Shown here: positions 34,153-43,769 of the stretch, piece after piece | Layout of the letters: every line of letters begins with the position of its first letter | Numbering within the stretch: position 1 is the first letter of the stretch | From: Shinisaurus crocodilurus | Taxonomy: Eukaryota > Chordata > Lepidosauria > Squamata > Shinisauridae | Direction of reading: 5' to 3' | NCBI GenBank assembly: GCA_021292165.1 | Contig: JAHFWL010000220.1 | Span: 248,001-312,000, forward strand | DNA length: 64,000 nt | Notes under the pieces: generated by a model | Told to the model about the DNA's origin: nothing | The model's database searches: none | Seen by the model: the letters and a program-made list of their open reading frames with translations, nothing else | Position numbers and translations under genes: made by a program

Positions 34153-34361
34153 AATTGCCAGATGTGCCAACGGGCCCAAAAAGCTTGCCTAAGCCTGTTG
34201 TAGCATAACCACCGACCTTTCGGGGGCGGGAAATAGAGGCTCTCTTGTGCAGAAACATGAATGGGGGTGCGAGAGGGAAGGGAAGAGGCAGAGCGAGCAC
34301 CATTTTAAAACCGAATGTACGTCTTGGGTGCTTCCGGACGGAGGGCTTCTTGCACTGTTGA

Positions 34362-34772
34362 TCTGAAGGCTAAACATGCCCAGTTCTTTCAGGAGAGACT
34401 GAAAGAACTGGGCATGTTTAGCCTTCAAAAGAGGAGACTGAGGGGAAATATGATAGCACTCTTCCAGTACTTGAAGGGTTGTCACACAGAGGATCTCTTC
34501 TCGACCATCCCAGTTTGCAGGACACGGAATAAGGGGCTCAAGTTACAGGAATCCAGATTCCACCTGAACATCAGGGAAAATTTCCTGACTGTTAGAGCAA
34601 TAAGACAATGGAACCAACTACCTAGGGAGGTGGTGGGCTCTCCCACTCTGGAGGCATTCAAGGTGCAGCTGGACAGCCATCTGTCAGGGATGCTTTGACC
34701 TGGATTCCTGCATTGAGCAGGGGGTTGGACTCGATGGCCTTGTAGGCCCCTTCCAACTCTACTTTTCTATTA
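34362..34772 (+). mobile_element. CR1 LINE 3' end with 5' inverted duplication
   Basis: CR1 C-terminal coding sequence, 3' untranslated region and tail are present. The 5' end is a snapback: 26 nt at 34366-34391 are the exact reverse complement of 34400-34425, separated by 8 nt. This is compatible with twin priming or template switching during insertion. Confidence 0.9.
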
Positions 34773-34944
34773 TTTTAAAAGACAACTATTCTGTCTTTCC
34801 CTCCAACACTGGAGAGTTACAGACTTATTTATTTTATTTGCAAATATTTATACATTGCTTACATCTACAGATTTCAAAGTGGTGTACACAAAGCATAAAA
34901 ACATAAAGATATAAAACCAATACATAGAATATACCATATCTACA

Positions 34945-35199
34945 TACAGTAATACCTTGGTTTGAGAGTAACTTGGTTTGAGAGCATTTTGCAAGACAAG
35001 CAAATTTTTAAATATTTATTTAATTTTTTTTTACTTGATATACAAGCGACGTCTTGCAATACAAGTACTGTAGTACGGCTTAAATTAAAAATCTCTGTAC
35101 AAATTTTTTTTGGGGGAATTTCGTTTTGATATAAGAGTGTTTTGGATTACAAGCATGTTTCCGGAACGAATTATGCTCTCAATCCAAGGCATGACTGTA
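34945..35199. mobile_element. Tigger/TcMar-like MITE
   Basis: 251 bp (34947-35197) with inverted termini CAGTAATACCTTGGTTT and AATCCAAGGCATGACTG, flanked by TA. Opposite orientation to the copy at 9962-10219. Confidence 0.78.
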
Positions 35200-35335
35200 T
35201 CTGTAAGAATACAACAGGTGGTAAGGTAAATGGAAACTGATGTCATCTGGACTCGCTGTGAAATTCTGTGTTTGAGGCATGGGGATAGTCTTGAAGCACC
35301 CCGATCTATATTTGAATTACAGATGTAGGATATAG

Positions 35336-35678
35336 ATTCATAGATCATAGAGCTGGAAGGGGCCTACAAGGCCATCGAGTCCAACCCCCTGCTCAATGCA
35401 GGAACCTAGAGGAGGGGTCTCCCATCCAAGTAATAACCAGGCCTGACCCTGCTTAGCTTTCCACGCTCAGACAAGCTGAGCCAGCGTGAGCCACAGGCAG
35501 GGCCGGTGCAAGGCAGTTTGGTGCCCTAGGCAAGATCAGATATTTAGTGCCCCCCTCTTCCCACTTGAGCCCTCCCTCCCTCCCTCCAGCCCTATGCTCC
35601 TGGCGCCCCCTTTAGCCCGGCGCCCTAGGCAGCTGCCTAGTTGGCCTAATGGTAGCACCGGCCCTGGCCACAGGCCTG
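35336..35678 (-). mobile_element. 5S-derived SINE interrupted by a hAT MITE
   Basis: Minus-strand copy, tail at the left (TCATAGATCATAGAG) and 5S-like head at 35405-35497. A hAT MITE lies at 35498-35666 near the 5' end of the head. Confidence 0.86.
35490..35674. mobile_element. Short hAT MITE inside a 5S SINE
   Basis: 169-bp element (35498-35666) with perfect 12-bp inverted termini CAGGGCCGGTGC and GCACCGGCCCTG, flanked by the exact 8-bp duplication GCCACAGG. Its interior CGCCCTAGGCAGCTGCCTAG relates it to the left end of 29248-29770. Confidence 0.9.
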
Positions 35679-36019
35679 TATGTATATCAGCGTATCTGTG
35701 TAGGTTGTGAGCAATAGCTTTTAAAAATTGCTTTCTTGGTGCAGAAATGATGGGCATATTATTTCTACTGAAAACTATAAATATTTGAACACTCACAATA
35801 TTGGTCGCCATTTTTCTTGTGCAAGCCATGCATGTAATGCATGCATGCAAGTCTTCATCAGGCAGAATGGAAAGGCTCATATATTTAGACTTGGGACTTT
35901 GCTTGGCTTCTAGTCTGCCGGACAAAGAGTGCTGTGTAACATGTAAACTCACGTAGCCCAGTGGAAGTTTTAACAAAGCCAAGAATTGGTTTCAGGGTTA
36001 AGGCCTAAAAGGAAGTTGA

Positions 36020-36108
36020 AGCAGCTGCCTTGTTGAAGCTAAGCAAGCTCATCTGGGTGTGGTCAGTGCTTGGATGGGAGAGCAGCTGGGAACCCTCGGG
36101 GTATCACC
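36020..36108 (+). repeat. 5S rRNA-like relic
   Basis: GAAGCTAAGCAAGCTCATCT and TCAGTGCTTGGATGGGAGA retain the 5S internal promoter region. There is no CR1-type tail; it differs from the SINE family above and may be a processed 5S pseudogene or a different 5S-derived SINE. Confidence 0.6.
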
Positions 36109-36201
36109 TCGAATTTCATCATCGGAAGAAAGCCAGATATCCACAAAATAAATACAGTTTATAGCTTTTATACAATCCTTGGGAAATGTGTCAGCAATGG
36201 T

Positions 36202-36352
36202 CTATCCCAGGGCTCTCCAACCTTGGGTCCCCAGGTGTTGCTGGCCTACAGCTCCCAGCATACCCAGCCAGCATGGCTAATGGCAAGGGATTCTGGGAGC
36301 TGTAGTCCAGCAACATCTGGGGACCCAAGTTTGGAGAGCCCTGCTCTATCCC
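36202..36352. mobile_element. Type-B palindromic hAT MITE
   Basis: Termini CAGGGCTCTCCAACC and its complement, imperfect palindrome. Flanks GTCTATCC and CTCTATCC form an 8-bp duplication with one mismatch. Confidence 0.85.
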
Positions 36353-36699
36353 ATGCTCACTGCTCATGAGTACGCCTGGGGTTAACAAAGTAAGCATTTC
36401 ATGAAAAGTGCCTAGGATGGCGATAGCTGAGACGGGAACTGATTAAGGCATGAGTCAAGGATTTCAGTGCAGGCCAAGCTGGCCTGAAGGCAACTTCCTG
36501 CAGAGTTCCCAGCTAGCAGCGGCTGATGTGCAGAAGGGTGGTCTGACCAGACTGACCGAGTGCATTCCAAGCGCACAAATGCTCCGATGCATTCATTCCT
36601 CACTCTGTGATTTTTAACTTCTTAGGGGCCTGGTGTTGGGAGCTGACATTTGACAAATGATGCCAACTTATGCTAGCAATGTTTTAACAAGGCATCACA

Positions 36700-36777
36700 T
36701 ACACACACACGCGCGTGCGTGCGTGCGCGCACACACACATACACACACACATACACACACACACACACACACACAAA
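36700..36777. repeat. Alternating purine-pyrimidine tract
   Basis: (CA)n, then CGCGCGTGCGTGCGTGCGCG, then (CA)n. A continuous Z-DNA-prone stretch about 200 bp upstream of CLIP2 exon 2. Confidence 0.85.
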
Positions 36778-36985
36778 CAGCAAAAAATAGGAACACTGGT
36801 TTCACCAGGATCAGGAAGCAGGGATTGTCCCCAGTGAATAGGGGACCGTTGGAGCACATGATACCTTGATCTCAAGCAACCGTTTGTTAAAGTAAACTTT
36901 TTCTTCCATAGCTGGAATTCTTTCCTTCCCCTCTCAATGTCTGTTTATCTTAATGGTGTCTTTCTTTCTGTCTTTCTCCCCCCAG

Positions 36986-37099
36986 GTCTCTAAAGATAGA
37001 TGAAGGGGCTCATCACCTAGATGCCTGACGCCGTGACGCCAAGTAATCGATCAGAGGACGAAAGGCACCCCTTTGCTTAAGCCACAAAACTGGGCAAAC
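36986..37099 (+). other. CLIP2: CLIP2 exon 2, 5' untranslated part
   Basis: The exon follows a pyrimidine-rich tract ending in CCCCAG (AG at 36984-36985). The 114-nt leader before the main ATG carries two complete upstream reading frames: ATG at 37000 with stop at 37018-37020 (6 codons), and ATG at 37021 with stop at 37078-37080 (19 codons), ending 19 nt before the CLIP2 start. This arrangement could restrain initiation at the main ATG. Confidence 0.75.
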
Positions 37100-37217
37100 A
37101 TGTTGAAGCCGAGTGGACTTAAAATTCCTGGCAGGGCTGGGAAACACTCTAGCCCCGTGGGACGCCCTGGTGGGACAGCAACCACTGCAGCCACGACCAC
37201 CGTTGCCACCAAGGAAG
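37100..37217 (+). CDS. CLIP2: CLIP2 coding exon 2 (start codon, residues 1-39 plus 1 nt)
   Basis: This exon encodes the N-terminus of CLIP2/CLIP-115, a cytoplasmic microtubule plus-end and lattice-binding linker protein. The peptide begins MLKPSGLKIPGRAGKHSSP and continues with Ser/Thr/Ala-rich low-complexity sequence to a Lys-Glu-Gly. It closely resembles the known CLIP2 N-terminus (x-KPSGLK-PGR-GKHSSP) rather than CLIP1, which lacks the GRxGKHSSP stretch. The ATG has A at -3. An upstream in-frame TTG at 37073 is not a credible start. The exon ends with a good donor (GAAG followed by GTAAGC, GT at 37218-37219) in phase 1. Its last base combines with GG at 53006-53007 to give Gly40. The region is basic and disordered, as expected for the part preceding the first CAP-Gly domain. 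Confidence 0.93.
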
Positions 37218-37762
37218 GTAAGCAGGTGCATTGCCAGGAGCCCTCTGGAATTGTGGGGATTTCTCAATATTTCAGGATAATGATCCTCATCAGTCTGTTG
37301 AAAAATATGCCTGGTCTTTGTAGGTCCATTATTAACTAACTGTATTCACTTAAAAATATATATTCTTTGAGGGCCCTCTGCCTCCTTGAAACACTGGTCT
37401 GAGATTTATTTTAATTTAACGGTTTGTGGCTTTTTGGTGCATGTTCTGTGACATCACAGCAGTTCATCCAATGGCTGGGGCAGGGCTTGCTGGTGATGAA
37501 GTATGGCTATGTTTATAATAGGCTGCTGCATCAATTGGCAGAGATGAGTGGAAGAAAATGTTGACTTCGGGAATTTTCTTAGCGCATGCAAATCTATTTC
37601 CTCCTGCTGATTTTGCATTTGGAACAGATTTTTGGCAAGCAGAAAGACCAGTGTGTGTTTTAAAAGCCACTGAAGCTGCAATCCAATTCAGACTTACTTG
37701 GGAGTAAGTCCAGAGAACTCAGTGGGACATATTTCCAAGTAAACGTGCATAGGATTGCGCTG

Positions 37763-38799
37763 TTAGCTCTTTAGTAGAAAACTGCAAAGTAAACTCCTTC
37801 TCATCCTTAGACCTGACTGTAGGCTGACTCCAGGTTTGCAGAAGTTCTTGGCAAAGTGCCCTCTGGTGGGCCTGATCCTCCACTGGTGGGCCTTGGGCTT
37901 GCCTGGCAGCAACAGCAGCAGTGCCGCTGTGAAAGCCAGGAGGCATTTTCCATAGTGCCCCGGAGCAATTCTATGTCAGGGGCATTGTGGGAATTTAAAA
38001 GGATGGATCTCACACCTAGCTGCCTGGGACAGGTGTCTCCTAGGGCTGGTGTCACTGCAGCGGTAGGCCCCGCTGGAGTGCCGGGACCCCATTAGCTGGA
38101 CAAGGATGTCGCGTGCTGGCACCAGCCTGGCTGCAGCATTTTGCCGCGCAGGTGTGAAGATAACAGCAGTGTGCAGTTTACTAGAATGGCGTGGTAGCAA
38201 ACGTGGGGCTTTGCCGTGAACCTCCAGGTGTAGAGGAACTGCAGGTCAAATAAGTACCACTTATTTGTACCACTGACTGTACCACTTAAGTTCATCCAAG
38301 GAGAGCAGACTGATTATAAGTATTTTCATACCGCTCTTCAGTTATATTTCCAGGGCAGTTTTACATGGAGCCACCAATCGACTAGTTCCATGCAACCAAA
38401 ATGGGTTGCATGAAATTCCTTTGATTTCAGGTAGGAGCTGCGCCGTAGTCTCCTCCTCTCCCATGGCCAGGGATTCTGACATAACCTTAGAAGTCTCAGG
38501 AACAGCCCAGACATCTGAGGCATCACTTGGGTAATGTCAGAGCAGGCCTTTTGGAGCTGTTCCCCATGGCCTGGTCTCTACACACGCAACAGAATGGAAT
38601 GGTAGAGTCCTGAGGTGGCAGATGGTTGTTTGTTCATTTTGTTCTTGTTTCTAGTTCACGTGCATGCCAATGATCTATACGTATGAACGTATTTTGCGTA
38701 TGACCGCTAAGGTGCCATGCAGTGCAGACCTCGCTGCTTCACATACTGTAGCCGATGGTGTAGGTTTGAATGTCTGATAACCTATGTAGGTTATCTGAG
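37763..38799. other. Intron 2 DNA, nothing recognised
   Basis: No repeat or gene recognised with confidence. Confidence 0.5.
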
Positions 38800-39008
38800 A
38801 GCCAGTGCGGTGTTTAGAGTGGTTAGAATGTTCAGAGGCAGCGTGCCCATGTGCTCCAGTTGCTGGGGAACATGGGCAGGAGGGTGCTGTTGCACTCATG
38901 CCCTGCTTGTGGGATCCTGTGGCAGCTGGTTGGCCACTGTGTGAACAGAATGCTGGACTAGATGGACCCTGGGTCTGATCCAGCAGGGCTCTTCTGATGT
39001 TCTTATGT
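38800..39008 (+). mobile_element. SINE head plus LINE 3'-end repeat
   Basis: A tRNA-like start (GAGAGCCAGTGCGGTG, then GTGGTTAGAATG) leads into the same LINE 3' end found at 11452 and 12495, in + orientation. It ends CAGCAGGGCTCTTCTGATG and TTCTTATG. This may be a composite SINE using that LINE tail. A truncated MIR-like SINE begins directly at 39009. Confidence 0.55.
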
Positions 39009-39230
39009 TGGACCGGGACTCAGGAGATCCGGGTTCTAGTTCCCACTCAGCCATGAAGCTCACTTGGGTGACTTTGGGCCAGTCACAGACTCTCAGCCTA
39101 ACCTACCTCACAGTGTTGTTGTGATGATAAAATGGAGAGGAGGAGGAGGATTATGCAAGCCGCCTTGGGTTCCTTGCAGCAAAAAAAGGTGGGAGATAGA
39201 TAGATAGATAGATAGATAATAAATAAATCT
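39009..39230 (+). mobile_element. MIR-like CORE-SINE, 5'-truncated
   Basis: Begins inside the head (TTGGACCGGGACTCAGGAGA), retains box B, core and tail. The tail carries ATAG repeats (AGATAGATAGATAGATAG) before AATAAAT. Confidence 0.85.
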
Positions 39231-39485
39231 AGTCCCACCCCACTGCTCAATGCAAGAAATGCAGAGTTCGAGCATCCTTAACAGATGGCTGTGAAGGGAG
39301 TGCCTGTGCCACCCATCTCAGTCATGGGTTCCACTGCTGAACTGCTTTTAGTGTCAAAACATTTCTCCTAATCTCCAACCGAAATCTCACCTCCTGTAAA
39401 TTAAGCCCATTGGATGTAGTCTTCCTTTTGGGTCAGCAAAGTCTTTGCCCTCTTCTGTGTGGCTGGCAGCCCTTCATCCATTTTC
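39230..39485 (-). mobile_element. Old diverged CR1 fragment
   Basis: The minus strand shows the CR1 order (3' untranslated CCCACTGCTCAATG complement, then the AACATTTCTCCTAATCTCC and GTAAATTAAGCCCATTGGA coding blocks as complements), with many substitutions and no open frame. Confidence 0.7.
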
Positions 39486-40408
39486 ATCTCAGAAAGGCCA
39501 GGGAGGATGTTCCAGGGTTGCCGAAAGGGTATATTTTAGTATCTCTAACCTGTTGCCCGAACAAGATCGTGTAAAGCCAAGAAAAAATGTTTTCTATTTT
39601 CTTTGTTTTTAAATTTATCCACTGCTTAGAACATTTTCTTCTGTGTATTGTTAAAACTGGTAATGAAAACCGAACATGAACATGAGCAGGAATGCAATTT
39701 CCCGAATTTACATTCAACAGTGCACACTTGTGCAAGTGCATATATGCACAAATACAGGGGGGGGGGAGATCACATTTTCACACTGTAGCCTATGGGGAGA
39801 AATGTGCATTTTTCAATTGGGAAGAATGCACAGGTTTAAAAATGCACATTTTTCCTGATCAAAAAAGATGACGCTTGCTTGGATTTGGGAACACAAATGA
39901 GGCGAACCAAGTTTCGAGGCGGAATTTGGAGAACCTTAAAGAGCTTGAGCACCACATGTTCACCCATCCCTACGGCGGCAGCCCCATTTTATACATGCTT
40001 ACTTAGAAGTAGGTTCCACTGAGTTAAACAGGACTTTACTCCCAAGTAATGGGGGGAGAGGGAAGGGAATGAGCAAAATGGCAGATTGTCAGCCACTTCC
40101 AAAGTTTTACCGACATACGCCCCACAGGGTAGGTGGTCATGGTGGGCCAGGTGTACTTTTTTCTGAGTCCCACCTACGATTTTGGGACTTCAGAGGGGAC
40201 CGGGGAGGGCCTTGGATCTGCTGCCCCTGGCAAACCTTGTTCCAGGGCCTGTCACCGCGAAGAGCACCGCCGGCAGTAGATTTACCTCACGGAGCTTTCT
40301 GCGGCAGTGACAGGGGCACCTCTGGGGCAGACACGCGCTGCCACGCTGGCGGATCTCCTCTCCGCCAGAACAGGGGCATCTCTGCACCGTCCCAAGCCCC
40401 TCCAGCCA

Positions 40409-41367
40409 GCCATTCTCAGGGATTCTCAGGGACTCGGACTCGGGGACTCGACTCGTGAGTCCGACTGAGTCCCCCCTCTGACTCGAGTCCCAATAATTTA
40501 TGTGGGACTCGAGACTCGACTCGGGACTCGAGCCCAAGGACGCCGACGCCGCCGACGCCGACGCCCTCACCTCCTCCTCCTCCTCCTCCTCCTCCTCCGC
40601 CGCCGCTGCCGCCATCGACCTCGTCGCCATCGCCGTTGCCATCACATACAGCACGCCGCGTCACGCCGCCAGCGCCGTCACTCTGTTTTTGGCGGGAGGA
40701 ACCACAGCAACCCTGCCAAAAACAGAGCGACGGCGCTGGCGGCGTGACGCGGCGTGCTGTGTGCGATGGCGATGGCGGCGGTGGAGGAGGAGGAGGAGGA
40801 GGAGGTGAGGGCGGCGGCGGCGGTGGCAGAGGCAAGGGCGGCGGCGAGGTGAGGGCGGCAGCGGCGGTGGCGGAGGTGAGGTGAGGGCGGCGGAGGTGGA
40901 GGTGAGGGCGGCGGCAGTAAGGTGAGGGCGGCAGCGGGGCGGTGGCGAGGTGAGGCGTCGAGGCGGCAGCGACTCGAGCGGCGCAGAGAATGCTGCGCGC
41001 CGCTCAGAAGAGCGAGTTTGGGCCGCTCCGCCGCGGAGAACTACAAGCCCAGGGAGGGCTCGTAATTCATCTCTGCCTCCGGCGGCGGCAGGAATAGGGA
41101 CGAGGGAAGGACGGTGAGTGGTGGCGGCGGCGGCGGCAGCTGCCCGTGGAGGGAGCAGGAGGGTCTCTGCGGGAGGAAGGGCAGCTCTTCTTCCTCTCGC
41201 GGAGACCCTCGCGCTCCCTCCATGCGCCGCTGCTTTGGGAGTGACTCGGGACTCGGGACTCGACTCGAGTCACCATTTTGGACCTCGGACTCTAGACTCG
41301 GGTCCAAAGACTCGGGACTCGACTCGGGACTCGGGACCAAGGACTCTTCAACATCCCTGGCCATTCT
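40409..41367. mobile_element. GC-rich hAT-type element with GACTCG repeats
   Basis: Element 40417-41359 begins CAGGGATTCTCAGGGACTC and ends GACTCTTCAACATCCCTG. It is flanked by the exact 8-bp duplication GCCATTCT (40409-40416, 41360-41367). Inside are arrays of GGACTCG/GACTCGA motifs at both ends, a CTC/GCC-rich section, and a foldback with arms 40654-40690 and about 40725-40762 around TGTTTTTGGCGGGAGGAACC. No protein of transposase type is encoded; the open frames are low-complexity. Confidence 0.85.
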
Positions 41368-41606
41368 GGGGTTTAGGATTCCACTCTTAAGTGCGTGTAG
41401 GTTTGCAGCCTTAAGGGACAGGCCATTAAAATACATGGGCGATTTAAAATGTAGCAACCTGAGCAGGAACTAGCATATTCTGAAGCAACGTTGCTACAGT
41501 TTGGAAGATCCCCAGGTTTATGTTTTCTGTAGGATGATCATATATATGTGTGTGTGTGTGTGTGTGTGATCATTCTACAGAAGAAAAACAAAACAGGGAC
41601 AAAGTT

Positions 41607-41705
41607 TTGTTCCAGAAGAGAAACAAAACAGGGACAAAGTTTCAATTCAGTATGTGTCTGTGTACTGAATTGAAACTTTGTCCCTGTTTTGTTTCTCTTC
41701 TGGAA
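41607..41705. repeat. Perfect 43-bp-arm hairpin
   Basis: Arms 41610-41652 and 41663-41705 are exact reverse complements around a 10-nt loop. The inner CAAAACAGGGACAAAG also occurs as a direct repeat at 41588-41604. Confidence 0.9.
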
Positions 41706-42341
41706 TTCTTGAACCAAGGAGACACTTTTCTTTTTAAAACTCTGTCTCCTCCTCAGCCCTGCCTGCCCCCTTTAAAATAGCAGCGGACACTCGGTACAAT
41801 GCAAACTGTTGATCCCCAGGGTGTGAAATGAACCATGCACAATTGGTTCTTTTATTGCTCTTAACGTACAGTGGCTCTTTGCAGTTTCTGGTCAAATTTT
41901 TGAAGGGGGAAAAACAGCTTTTTATTGGCTGCTTACACATGGTGTAAGTGGATGTGTGCCGGCTGCGGATTCCACTCCTGTCTGCTGTACGTCCCCGAAT
42001 CATCAGCAAACTTGACTGGGTTAGCAACTTTCCTTTTTAAAGCTCTCTGTGCATTAATAATAACAGATACCCAAGTATATTTTAGAACAGGGGCAGGCAG
42101 ACTTTATGCTTGTCAGCTCAACTTTGTTTCTGACTTAGAACCCCAAGATCTACCAACCAGGCCTTTTTTCTGCCTAAACTTGCACAAGATTTGTGCCCTT
42201 ATTTTTTTTATCAGATCACCTGCATCCTGTTTCTGGCTGCTCTGCACTGATCTCTCTGCCCACCCCCAGTACACCCACACCTACTCTGTCATATCTGTAG
42301 TCCCTCTAAGTCAGGAATGGGAATCCTCCGGCCATCAAGAT

Positions 42342-42480
42342 CAGGGCTCTCCAACCTTGGGTCCCCAGATGTTGCTGGCCTAGAGCTCCCAGAATCGCTT
42401 GCCATTAGCCATGCTGGCTGGGTATGCTGGGAGCTGTAGACCAGCGACATCTGGGGACCCAAGGTCAGAGAGCCCTGCTC
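42342..42480. mobile_element. Type-B palindromic MITE
   Basis: Termini CAGGGCTCTCCAACC and CAGAGAGCCCTG, imperfect palindrome. No clear flanking duplication. Confidence 0.8.
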
Positions 42481-42502
42481 CAGAGGTTGTAGTTCTATGA
42501 GC

Positions 42503-42575
42503 ATATAATGCAGGCCACGTGACGCGCTGAAGCTGAGCAGGCATGAGCCGGGTCAGTGCTTGGACGGGTGACTGA
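42503..42575 (+). repeat. 5S rRNA-like relic beside CR1
   Basis: GAAGCTGAGCAGGCATGAGC and GTCAGTGCTTGGACGGGTGAC resemble 5S rRNA positions of the internal control region. It ends where the CR1 copy begins. Confidence 0.55.
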
Positions 42576-43322
42576 ATCATAGAATCATAGAATCATAGAA
42601 AAGTAGAGTTGGAAGGGGCCTACAAGGCCATCGAGTCCAACCCCCTGCTCAATGCAGGAATCCAGGTCAAAGCATCCCTGACAGATGTCTGTCCAGCTGC
42701 ACCTTGGATGCCTCCAGAGTGGGAGAGCCCACCACCTCCCTAGGTAGTTGATTCCATTGTCTTATTGCTCTGACAGTCAGGAAATTTTTCCTGATGTTTA
42801 GGTGGAATCTGGGTTCCTGTAACTTGAGCTCATTATTCCATGTCCTGCAAACTGGGATGATCGAGAAGAGATTCTGGCCCTCCTCTGTGTGACATCCCTT
42901 CAAATACTGGAAGAGTGCGATCATATCTCCCCTCAGTCTCCTCTTCTGAAGGCTAAACATGCCCAGTTCTTTCAGTCTCTCCTCATAGGGCCTTGTTTCC
43001 AGTCCCTTTATCATCCTTGTTGCCCTCCTCTGAACCCTCTCCAGTTTGTCTATGTCCTTCTTAAAGTGAGGTGCCCAGAACTGGACGCAGTACTCAAGAT
43101 GAGGCCTAACCAGTGCCGAGTAAAGGGGAATTATCACTTCCCGCGATTTGGAAGCTATACTTCTATTAATGCAGCCCAAAATAGCATTTGCCTTCTTTGC
43201 AGCACCACATCGCATGGCTGGCTCATATTAAGTTTGTGATCTACCACAATTCCAAGATCCTTCTCACTTGTAGTATTGTTGAGCCAAGTGTCCCCCATTC
43301 TGTAACTCTGCATTTGGTTTCC
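42576..43322 (-). mobile_element. CR1 LINE 3' fragment
   Basis: This carries the same CR1 C-terminal coding block as 16776-17585 in a 182-codon frame, and three ATTCTATG-type tail units (42576-42602 on +). It abuts a degraded 5S rRNA-like sequence (42505-42575) on its left. On its right is a second, tail-only CR1 fragment in the opposite orientation (43345-43422). Confidence 0.92.
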
Positions 43323-43344
43323 TGCCTGGGCTGCCCACATCTGT

Positions 43345-43422
43345 TCTGCACTGAGCAGGGTGTTGGACTCGATGGCCTTGTAGGCCCCTTCCAACTCTAC
43401 GTATTCTGTGATTCTATGAACT
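43345..43422 (+). mobile_element. CR1 3' tail fragment
   Basis: Only the CR1 3' untranslated end (GTTGGACTCGATGGCCTTGT region and ATTCTATG) remains, adjacent to an oppositely oriented CR1 copy. Confidence 0.8.
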
Positions 43423-43769
43423 TTCATTATCCCTGACCATTGGGCATGCTGGCTGGGACTGATGGGGGTTGGAGTCCAACAACATCTGGAGGTCCAGAGA
43501 TCCCCCACCCCCGAAAACCGTGAACTTTGCGCAACCTTGAGACTCCTCAAAATATTCATCCTGCTACCTGAGGATTTGAGATACTGCTGCTAAAATTTTA
43601 TTTTTTTGAAAAAGCAATACTCTTCCGTTTTTTATTTGCTTGCAGTTTTAATTTTATTAATTTACCTTACTGATTTCAAGCTTTTTCAATTTTTTAAAAA
43701 TGGAATATATTGTCATCTTGGAAGTTTTTAAGCTGATGCATGGGAAGGGAGGGCATTAACCCTTCCTGC

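Larger units (their letters stand above)
7785..36985 (+). other. CLIP2: CLIP2 intron 1 (inferred)
   Basis: About 29.2 kb lies between the candidate exon 1 donor and the exon 2 acceptor. Beyond the repeats listed individually I find no conserved protein-coding exon. A consensus-like donor at 32807-32812 (GTAAGT), after a moderately GC-rich CpG-containing stretch, could mark an alternative first exon, but nothing else supports it. Confidence 0.6.

Noticed and set aside
40190..40884. Poly-Glu/Gly, poly-Pro and poly-Arg reading frames
   Set aside because: They arise from CTC/GCC/GGA triplets inside the GACTCG transposon, not from a gene.
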